A stretch of 9,443 nt of DNA from Pseudomonadota bacterium. GTDB taxonomy: Bacteria; Pseudomonadota; Gammaproteobacteria; Xanthomonadales; Rhodanobacteraceae. Made by a program: the position numbers and the translations under genes. Positions 1 through 7,463 of the stretch are shown here, piece after piece. The notes beneath the pieces were generated by a model. The model saw only the letters and a list, made by a program, of their open reading frames with translations, was not told the DNA's origin and made no database searches. The stretch lies in the NCBI GenBank assembly GCA_021798675.1, contig JAJZGE010000040.1, forward strand, positions 1 to 9,443, given 5' to 3'. How positions within the stretch are numbered: position 1 is the stretch's first letter; each line of letters opens with the position of its first letter.

Positions 1-1
1 G

Positions 2-72
2 CCGCTGGCGGCGGCCTTGCTGCTGTGGTTGCTGGCTGCCGTACCGCGCCGGCGCGCGCACGAGGTGACGGC

Positions 73-76
<4 letters not shown>
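2..76 (+). CDS. C-terminal end of a probable BatA (VWA-domain membrane protein), 5'-truncated by window edge
   Basis: The frame beginning at base 2 reads 24 residues (PLAAALLLWLLAAV, then PRRRAHEVTA) and stops at TGA 74-76. The visible part is a hydrophobic membrane segment followed by a short Arg-rich tail, which fits the C-terminal anchor of a BatA-type von Willebrand factor A protein. The main support is position: its stop overlaps the start of the next gene (ATGA), and in Bat operons batA normally precedes batB. No VWA domain is visible because the rest lies upstream, so the identity is inferred from context. Another small membrane protein of the operon is possible. Confidence 0.6.
62..68 (+). 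promoter_or_regulatory. Ribosome binding site of the batB-batC fusion gene
   Basis: GAGGTGA, a near-perfect Shine-Dalgarno match, lies 4 bases before ATG 73 and inside the last codons of the preceding gene. It decides the start: the longer open frame from base 25 would place a basic, non-family leader (VAGCRTAPARARGDG) before the conserved N-terminus and has no such site. Confidence 0.7.
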
Positions 77-2078
<2,002 letters not shown>

Positions 2079-2079
<1 letters not shown>

Positions 2080-3833
2080 TGCTTCGACGACTGATTTCAT
2101 TTCGGCGGCCGGCTTTGACCGTGAAGGTCAGACGGCCGGCCGTTCCTGGCCGCATGCTCCCGTGGCTGTGCCTGCTGCTGCTCCTCGCGGTGCCGCTGGT
2201 GGCGAGCGCCGCCAGCGTGCAGGCCACGCTGGATCGCAGCACCGTGCAGTTGGGCGAGACAGTGACGCTGAACCTGCACATCGCGGGAAGCGGCAGCGCG
2301 GCGATGCCCGACCTCGGCCCGTTGACGCAGGACTTCGACATCCTCGGCAGTTCGCAGAGCAGCAACCTCAGCATCATCAACGGTCAACGCAGCGCCGAGC
2401 TGGTGATCGGCGTGGTGCTGCGGCCGAAGCATGTAGGGACGATCGTCATCCCGTCGCTCGCCGTGGCCGGGGCGCAGACCGCGCCGCTGCGGTTGCAGGT
2501 CGATCCACCGAATCCGGCAACCGCGGCGGCGTCCGGCAAGAGCGTGTTCATGGAGGCCGAGGTCAAGCCCAGGCAGGCGTGGGTAGGCGAGCAGCTGAGC
2601 TATGTGGTCCGGCTGTACGTCAGCGGCGACATCACGAACGGCACGCTGGATGCGCCGCAGGTCGGTGGCGTGCAGCTGCGCCAGGTCGGCAACGACCTGC
2701 GGTACGACCAGATGCGCGGTGGCCGCGATTACCGCGTGATCGAGCGGCGCTACGCGCTGGTGCCGCAGCACGCGGGCACGCTGACGATCCCCGCGCTGGG
2801 TTTCCAGGGCGTGGCGCTGGACCCCAACGATCCCAACAGCTTCTTCGGCGCCGGCATGCAGGTCAGCGCCAGCGCTCCTGCGCAGACGGTGCAGGTGCAA
2901 GCCGTGCCGGCGAACTGGGGGCAGTCGGCATGGCTGCCGGCGCGCGCGCTCAGCCTCACGCTCACCGGGTGGCCGGATGCGGGTACGCCGGTGCGGGTGG
3001 GCCAGCCGATCAACCTCACCATGACACTCAGCGCCACCGGCCTGTCCGCCGACGCGCTGCCGCAGCTCAGCCTGCCCGCGATACAGGGCGCCACGGTGTA
3101 TCCCGACCAGCCCAAGACGGCTACCGCCGAGGACGGCGCGTGGCTGCAGGGCAGCGTCGCGCGCGGCTTCGCGGTGGTGCCGGAGCGGGCCGGCATGCTG
3201 ACCTTGCCCGCGACCACATTGCGCTGGTTCGACGTGACGTCGGGGCAGGAGCGCACCGCCGAGATTCCCGCGTGCAGCATCGCCGTGCTGCCGGCGGCGG
3301 GCATGGCGACATCATCGTCCGCCGCGGCGCCGGCAGCAGCGCCCGCGGCCGCTGTCCCTGCGACGCCCGCAGCCGCTGCCAGGGAACAAGGCGCGCCCTG
3401 GCGCTGGATCGCGCTGGCCAGCCTGCTGCTGTGGCTGCTCACCGTGCTGATGTGGTGGCTGTGGCGCCGCCGTGCGCCGCGTCGACCGGCGGCCGTCGTG
3501 CCGGGTGCCGCCGCCAGCGATTCCGTGCGCCAGTTGAAGCAGGCATTCCTCGCCGTGGCGCGCGGCGGCGATGCATCAGCGCAGTTGCGCGCCTTGCTGG
3601 CGTGGGCGCAGGCCGAGCGGCCGGCGATCCGTCATGCCGGCGAACTCGACGCTGCGCTGGCGGACGGGGAGCAGCGGCAGGCCATCGCCGCATTGCAGCG
3701 CCGCTGCTACGGCGGCGCGCCGGCGACGGCGGGCGACGACCTGGTGGAAGTCTTCCAGCGCGGCTTCGCGTGGCGCAGCGAGGAGCGCAAGGACGACGAT
3801 GGCTTGCCGCCGCTGTACCCGTTCAAGCTCTAG
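2079..3833 (+). CDS. BatD family protein (oxygen-tolerance protein)
   Basis: A 584-residue single-pass membrane protein of the Bat operon, thought to act with the VWA proteins BatA/BatB at the envelope. Residues 1-25 are a basic leader and 26-45 a signal peptide (hydrophobic core, cleavage near ASA-A). The exported part (46 to about 405) has the BatD pattern of Ig-like beta domains: VQATLDRSTVQLGETVTLNL, then SVFMEAEVKPRQAWVGEQLS, then YRVIERRYALVPQHAGTLTI. An Ala/Pro-rich linker (about 408-437) leads to one membrane helix (443-462), an RRR stop-transfer and a cytoplasmic helical domain ending in the family-like LPPLYPFKL. ATG 2079 overlaps the preceding stop (TGATG), with GAGG at 2065-2068 upstream. 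GTG 2076 is in frame but less likely. ATG 2154 would give a shorter, cleaner signal peptide but has no ribosome site. The stop TAG is followed by a GC-rich hairpin, so this is probably the last gene of the operon. Confidence 0.88.
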
Positions 3834-3836
3834 CTG

Positions 3837-3862
3837 CCCGGGACCGCGCGCGGTGGCCCGGC
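3837..3862. terminator. GC-rich hairpin between convergent batD and macrodomain genes (possible terminator, no U tract)
   Basis: Just after the batD stop, CCGGG (3838-3842) can pair with CCCGG (3857-3861). They flank the perfect 12-base palindrome ACCGCGCGCGGT (3843-3854), with GG bulged on the right arm. It lies in the 53-base gap between converging genes, where a terminator is expected. Neither strand shows a T run after the stem, so intrinsic termination is not assured. It may instead stabilise the 3' end or simply reflect high GC. Confidence 0.4.
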
Positions 3863-3886
3863 GCAGCGGGTCTCCGTGCCCGTGGA

Positions 3887-4408
3887 TCAAGCCTGGTCAA
3901 GCGCCAGCTGGAACACGGCACGCATCGGCTCGCCGCGGCAGCACAGGAGGATGTCGAGCGAGCCGTCCCGGGTCAGCGCGGCATGCAGCGTGCCGATGGC
4001 CACGGCCGCAGCCAGCGGCGGCGGGTAGCCGAACACGCCGCAACTGATCGCCGGAAACGCAACGCGGCGGAGGCCGTGTTCGCGTGCAAGCCGCAGCGCG
4101 TTGCGATGGCAGTTCGCGAGCAGGGTCGCTTCGCCGTGTTCGCCGTCCCGCCAGACCGGCCCCACGGTATGGATCACCCAGTGCGCGGGCAGGCCGAAGC
4201 CGGGTGTGATGCGCGCCTCGCCGGTGGGGCAGCGCACGCCCGGCGCGACCTGAGGAATCGCGCGGCAGGCGTCCACCAGCGCCGGACCCGCGGCGCGATG
4301 GATGGCGCCGTCGACCCCGCCACCGCCGAGCAGGGTTTCGTTGGCAGCGTTGACGATGGCGTCCACGGTCAGCGTGGTGATGTCGGCGGCGACAACGGCG
4401 AGAGGCAT
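3887..4408 (-). CDS. Macrodomain protein, O-acetyl-ADP-ribose deacetylase (YmdB-like)
   Basis: A 173-residue single-domain protein, the usual size for stand-alone bacterial macrodomains. The family binds ADP-ribose and hydrolyses O-acetyl-ADP-ribose; some members remove mono-ADP-ribose from proteins. The signature is clear: ADITTLTVDAIVNAAN (8-23), then GGGGVDGAIHRAAG (28-41), GEARITPG (63-70) and AISCGVFGYP (120-129). N23 and D33 correspond to the catalytic N25 and D35 of E. coli YmdB, and D9 to the adenine-contacting Asp. Two deviations: the usual Gly before that Asp is Ala (AAD for xGD), and the loop Tyr of YmdB (GVYGYP) is Phe, a change I believe is common in relatives. The gene converges on batD and diverges from the MarR gene with only 44 bases between start codons, so its promoter must overlap that of the regulator. 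No clear ribosome site precedes ATG 4408. Confidence 0.9.
   Translation of the reverse strand: MPLAVVAADITTLTVDAIVNAANETLLGGGGVDGAIHRAAGPALVDACRAIPQVAPGVRCPTGEARITPGFGLPAHWVIHTVGPVWRDGEHGEATLLANCHRNALRLAREHGLRRVAFPAISCGVFGYPPPLAAAVAIGTLHAALTRDGSLDILLCCRGEPMRAVFQLALDQA
4381..4394. repeat. Perfect inverted repeat TGTCG-N4-CGACA near the divergent macrodomain/MarR starts
   Basis: Five-base arms separated by GCGG, inside the first codons of the macrodomain gene (the V-A-A-D codons) and 58 bases upstream of the MarR start. MarR dimers bind short palindromes, usually somewhat longer than this, so it is a possible operator. It could equally be a by-product of GC-rich codons. Confidence 0.25.
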
Positions 4409-4416
4409 GTCCGCGC

Positions 4417-4422
4417 TATGCT
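4417..4422 (+). promoter_or_regulatory. Possible -10 element (TATGCT) for the MarR gene
   Basis: TATGCT is the only AT-leaning hexamer matching a sigma-70 -10 box in the 44-base divergent gap. It would place the transcript start near 4429, about 24 bases before ATG 4453. No convincing -35 box lies 16-18 bases upstream. A purine-rich ribosome site (GAGG, 4438-4441) follows. Confidence 0.25.
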
Positions 4423-4452
4423 TGGTCCGGTAACGGCGAGGTTGCGACGATC

Positions 4453-4917
4453 ATGGCGAAAACGGAAGAGCTTTCCTTCGGCTACCTGCTGAACGACGTG
4501 ACCTTGCTGTTCCGCAAGCACTTCGATCGGCGCGCGGTGAAGTTTGGCCTGACCCGTGCGCAGTGGCGCGCCACCAAGATGCTCTACCACCGGCCCGGCC
4601 TGCGCCAGAACGAGCTGGCCGAGGCGCTGGAAATGGAGCCCATCGCGGTGGGCCGGGTGATCGACCGCCTGCAGGCGGCCGGTTTCGTGGAGCGCCGGCC
4701 CGACCCCAACGATCGCCGCGCCTGGCGGCTGCACGTCACCACGCAGGCGCACGACGTGGTTGACGACATGGAACGCATCGCGTGCGAGTTGCGCCGCGAG
4801 GCCACCGTGGGCATCGAGTACGACGAGCTGAAGCACGCGCTGGAAGTCATCGGCCGGCTCAAGGAAAACCTGCAGGCGCTGGATGCGACCGAGGAGCCGC
4901 TCCTGCGCAAGGACTGA
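4453..4917 (+). CDS. MarR-family winged-helix transcriptional regulator
   Basis: A 154-residue protein, typical for MarR dimers, which repress nearby genes and release DNA on binding small ligands or on oxidation. Helical dimerisation segments lie at about 5-30 and 100-145. The winged helix covers about 33-98: LTRAQWRATKMLYHRPGLRQ, then NELAEALEMEPIAVGRVIDR with the recognition helix near 61-76, then the wing RRPDPNDRRAWRLHVT with the family Asp-Arg pair (D87, R88). There is a single cysteine, C111, in the C-terminal helix; a redox role is only a possibility. The start has GAGG 11 bases upstream. The gene diverges from the macrodomain gene, so it may control itself and that neighbour, although no efflux pump or other classic MarR target is in the window. 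The ligand cannot be read from the sequence. Confidence 0.9.
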   Translation: MAKTEELSFGYLLNDVTLLFRKHFDRRAVKFGLTRAQWRATKMLYHRPGLRQNELAEALEMEPIAVGRVIDRLQAAGFVERRPDPNDRRAWRLHVTTQAHDVVDDMERIACELRREATVGIEYDELKHALEVIGRLKENLQALDATEEPLLRKD

Positions 4918-5017
4918 GCGGCCCCGCATCCGCCAGTGCCTGCCAGTGCTGCAGGGCGTGGACACTGCGGCGTCGGCGCGGCGCGGCTGCATATTGACCT
5001 TCAACGCACGGTCGCGT

Positions 5018-5046
5018 GGCGCTGGCATTGATGCCTCGCCAGCGCC
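5018..5046. terminator. Strong 9-bp stem-loop, possible terminator or RNA structure
   Basis: GGCGCTGGC (5018-5026) pairs perfectly with GCCAGCGCC (5038-5046) around an 11-base loop (ATTGATGCCTC). It lies about 100 bases past the MarR stop and about 210 bases past the dinG stop on the other strand. No T run follows on either strand, so a classical intrinsic terminator is doubtful. The perfect stem could instead belong to a structured RNA or repeat element. Confidence 0.35.
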
Positions 5047-5120
5047 GATCACCGCCCCCTCGTCGGCGGAGCGGGCAATCCGGAGTCGGCAGTACTCTCC
5101 CGGCAGTCCGTCGATCGAAT

Positions 5121-5134
5121 ACCGGCGAGCCGGT
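5121..5134. repeat. Perfect inverted repeat ACCGGC-GA-GCCGGT
   Basis: Six-base arms separated by two bases, followed immediately by a second, weaker inverted repeat (CGACC/GGTCG, 5136-5153). This is either an operator-like palindrome or adjoining hairpins in the MarR-dinG gap. No function is assigned. Confidence 0.5.
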
Positions 5135-5255
5135 GCGACCAGCCTCGCGGTCGTGGGCTGCCTGCCGGTTTCCAGGGCGCTGGCAGCGGTGAGCCGGGTC
5201 TGCCTGGAGATGCCGCGGCAATGCGCTGGCGTCAAGCTCCGCCGGGGCGTCGCGG

Positions 5256-7352
5256 CTAGCGCTCTATCACTCGCTTGAATGGCGGCAACGCGCGCAGCAT
5301 GCCGGCGCCGTAGCGCTTGGTGACCACACGGCGGTCCAGCAGCACGATGCGGCCGCTGTCGTTCTCGTTGCGGATCAGGCGGCCGCAATACTGGGTGAGC
5401 AGGCGGGTGGCCTCGGGGATGCTCACCTCAAGGAAGGGATTGCGGCCGCGCGACTCCAGCCACTCCGCGTAGGTGGCGCCCACCGGGTCGGTGGGCACGG
5501 CGAACGGCAACTGGGTGATCACCACCGTCTCGCACAGCTTGCCGGGCAGGTCGAGGCCTTCGCCGAAGCTGGCCAGGCCGAACAGCGTGCTGCCCTTGCC
5601 GGCCGCCACGTCGGCGACGTGCTCGGCGATCAGCTGCGTCTTGCCGAGCGAGCCCTGCGCGCGCACCTTGCGCACCTTGTCGATCGGCAGCTTCTGCAGC
5701 ACGCGGTCCAGCTTGGCGCGCGAGGTGAACAGCACCAGGTTGCCGGCGTTCCAGTCCAGGTGTTCGGCCAACCAGTCGCTGATCGCCAGCGCGTGCTCCT
5801 CGCGCGCGTCGGGCAGGGCGTCCATCGCCGGCACCTCAAGCCGGGCTTGCGCCGCGAGATCGAACGGCGAGGGCAGGCTGAGCGTGGCCGCGTCGTCGGG
5901 CAGGCCCACGGCATCGGCGTAGCCGCGGAAGTTACCGCCTGCGCTCAGCGTGGCCGAGGTCAGCGCCACACCGCTGGCGTTGCCCCACAACACGCTGCGC
6001 AGCAGGCCCGCAGCGGACACCGCCGATGCGTGGCAGACCAGTTGCTGGTCCCCGGTGAGCGTGACCCAGCGTGCCAGTGGCGGTGCGTTGGCGGGGTCTT
6101 CCGCGGCCCACGCCTGCCAGCAGGCGGCCTGCTTGCCGATCCGTTCCAGCGCGATACCCAGCTCGCGCGACAAGGCGTCCTGGGTGGGGCCGCCATCGGT
6201 CATCTCCACCACTGCGCGGCGCACGGCGGCGAGCCAGCGCTGTACCTCGCTGGTCTGCACGCTGAGCATCCGCGCGTGCTCCACCCAGGCTTCCGGCAAT
6301 CGTCCGAGCGAACCGCGGTACATCGGTTCGCTTTCGGCAGGATCGGGCAGCCAGCCGAGACGGATCTCCTTTTCCAGGGCTTCCAGCGCCTCGCCCAGTT
6401 CCTGCAGTTTCGCGTCGCCGGCGTCGAGCGTGAGCTTGCCGAGGTTTTCCTTGTCGGTGAGCGAATAGGCCGCATGCACCTGCCGTCCGAGCCGGCTCAG
6501 CTGGCGCACGGTGGAAGCCAGGTGCACGTCGGAGGCGCCGCGGTCGATCGCCTTGCCGGGGATGTGGTGGGCCTCGTCGAACACGTACAGCGTCTCGTCC
6601 GGACGGGGCAGGATCACGCCGCCCCATTGGTCGTCCTCGCCAGGCATGGTGAGGTCGGCCAGCACCAGGTCCTGGTTGGCTACGATGATGTCGGCGTCGT
6701 CCACCGCGCGGCGCGCGGCGAAGAATGGGCAGACCATGAACTGGCCGCACTTGCGGTTGGTGCAGCCACCGGCGCTGGTGGTGAGCAGGGGGCGCAGCAG
6801 GTCGCCCACCGGCTCGGGCGCGGCGTCCATGTCGCCGTTCCACGTGCCCTCGTCATAGGCCTGCGCGAGCTTCGACAAGGCCTGCTTGTCGCGCTCCGCC
6901 GGCGGCTTGCTCCACAGCGCGAGGTCGGCGTCGAAGCCGAAGCTCGATTGCGCCGATCCGGCGAGGCTGTTGCGTGCCATCGCCAGGTTGCGCGGGCACA
7001 GGTAGCGGCCGCGGCCCTTGGCCAATGCCACCTTCGCGGCGTGGCCGGAGAGCTGCAGGTAGAGCGGGATGTCGCGCTCGACCAGTTGCTCCTGCAGTGC
7101 CACGGTGGCGGTGGCGATCAGCAGCTTCTTCTTCTGCGCGCGCGCCACTTCGTGGCCAGCGATCAGGTAGGCCATGGACTTGCCGGTGCCGGTGGGCGCC
7201 TCGATCGCGGCGACGCCACCCTCGCTGGCCAGCGCCTTGGCCACCTCGGCGATCATCTTTCCCTGCGATGCGCGGGGGCGGAAGCCGGGCAGGCCGTCTT
7301 TCAGGCGCGCGTAGGCGGCGCGGATGGCGTCCTTGGTGGCGTCGGCAAGCAT
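5256..7352 (-). CDS. dinG: ATP-dependent DNA helicase DinG (Fe-S, XPD-like superfamily 2)
   Basis: A 698-residue cytoplasmic 5'-to-3' DNA helicase; E. coli DinG has 716 residues and helps resolve R-loops and other obstacles to replication. Walker A is EAPTGTGKS (51-59). The four Fe-S cluster cysteines are C119 (RYLCPRNL), C197, C202 and C208 (CTNRKCGQFMVC), and the last three keep the spacing of E. coli C194/C199/C205. Walker B is DEAH at 259-262, motif III-like SATLS at 466-470, motif V ASFGEGLDLPG at 594-604, and motif VI QYCGRLIR at 654-661. The N-terminus aligns with E. coli DinG up to the first residues, which supports ATG 7352 although no ribosome site is visible before it. All catalytic motifs are intact. 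E. coli dinG belongs to the LexA regulon, but I see no CTGT-N8-ACAG-like box upstream here. It converges on the MarR gene and diverges from the GGDEF gene. Confidence 0.95.
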   Translation of the reverse strand: MLADATKDAIRAAYARLKDGLPGFRPRASQGKMIAEVAKALASEGGVAAIEAPTGTGKSMAYLIAGHEVARAQKKKLLIATATVALQEQLVERDIPLYLQLSGHAAKVALAKGRGRYLCPRNLAMARNSLAGSAQSSFGFDADLALWSKPPAERDKQALSKLAQAYDEGTWNGDMDAAPEPVGDLLRPLLTTSAGGCTNRKCGQFMVCPFFAARRAVDDADIIVANQDLVLADLTMPGEDDQWGGVILPRPDETLYVFDEAHHIPGKAIDRGASDVHLASTVRQLSRLGRQVHAAYSLTDKENLGKLTLDAGDAKLQELGEALEALEKEIRLGWLPDPAESEPMYRGSLGRLPEAWVEHARMLSVQTSEVQRWLAAVRRAVVEMTDGGPTQDALSRELGIALERIGKQAACWQAWAAEDPANAPPLARWVTLTGDQQLVCHASAVSAAGLLRSVLWGNASGVALTSATLSAGGNFRGYADAVGLPDDAATLSLPSPFDLAAQARLEVPAMDALPDAREEHALAISDWLAEHLDWNAGNLVLFTSRAKLDRVLQKLPIDKVRKVRAQGSLGKTQLIAEHVADVAAGKGSTLFGLASFGEGLDLPGKLCETVVITQLPFAVPTDPVGATYAEWLESRGRNPFLEVSIPEATRLLTQYCGRLIRNENDSGRIVLLDRRVVTKRYGAGMLRALPPFKRVIER

Positions 7353-7376
7353 GGGGGAATCCGGGGCGAGTCGGCC

Positions 7377-7382
7377 ATTCTA
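7377..7382 (-). promoter_or_regulatory. Possible -10 element (TAGAAT) for dinG
   Basis: On the - strand, TAGAAT matches 5 of 6 bases of the sigma-70 -10 consensus and would start transcription about 18 bases before the dinG ATG. The region 16-18 bases further upstream is GC-rich and gives no good -35 box, so this is only a candidate. Confidence 0.3.
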
Positions 7383-7420
7383 GTGGGCGGAGAATTCACC
7401 GGGGCACGCTGGGCGACACC

Positions 7421-7435
7421 GTAGCGGCGCGCTAC
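7421..7435. promoter_or_regulatory. Inverted repeat GTAGCG-GCG-CGCTAC in the dinG/GGDEF divergent promoter region
   Basis: Perfect six-base arms around GCG, ending 28 bases before the ATG of the GGDEF gene. Its right arm overlaps a weak -10-like TACCAT (7433-7438). It could be an operator or a short hairpin in the leader. Its place in the 111-base divergent gap is the only functional hint. Confidence 0.35.
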
Positions 7436-7445
7436 CATCGCTCCC

Positions 7446-7452
7446 AGGGGGA
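7446..7452 (+). promoter_or_regulatory. Ribosome binding site of the GGDEF protein gene
   Basis: AGGGGGA lies 11 bases before ATG 7464. The reading frame is closed upstream by TAG at 7422 with no other start codon between, so this site and ATG 7464 together define the gene start. Confidence 0.5.
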
Positions 7453-7463
7453 ATCGTCAGCGC

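Larger units (their letters stand above)
4918..5255. other. 338-bp intergenic region between convergent MarR and dinG genes, rich in inverted repeats
   Basis: No convincing gene is present. Open frames cross the gap on both strands, but none has a ribosome site or a recognisable family. Several inverted repeats are visible: a 9-bp stem at 5018-5046; ACCGGC-GA-GCCGGT at 5121-5134; CGACC/GGTCG at 5136-5140 and 5149-5153; GCTGCC/GGCAGC at 5157-5162 and 5182-5187; and the palindrome TGCCGCGGCA at 5211-5220. The stretch is longer than two convergent genes need for termination. It could hold a structured RNA, a dispersed intergenic repeat, gene remains or terminators. Confidence 0.6.

Noticed and set aside
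5050..5115. Faint resemblance to the 3' half of a glycine riboswitch (GGGCAA followed by CTCTCCCGGCAG)
   Set aside because: The 5' GGAGAG partner and the CTCTCAGG core are absent, and neither flanking gene is related to glycine metabolism.
4883..5278. A 131-codon + strand open frame filling the MarR-dinG gap
   Set aside because: It begins inside the MarR gene, ends inside dinG, has no ribosome site and no recognisable family; kept only as part of the unexplained gap.
7401..7416. Possible sigma-54 promoter (GGGCACG, then GCGA) before the GGDEF gene
   Set aside because: The -12 element lacks the TTGC core, so only the -24 half matches.
5619..7424. A 601-codon open frame on the + strand opposite dinG
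   Set aside because: It is antisense to DinG, whose motifs are complete; the product is a composition artefact with no recognisable domain.
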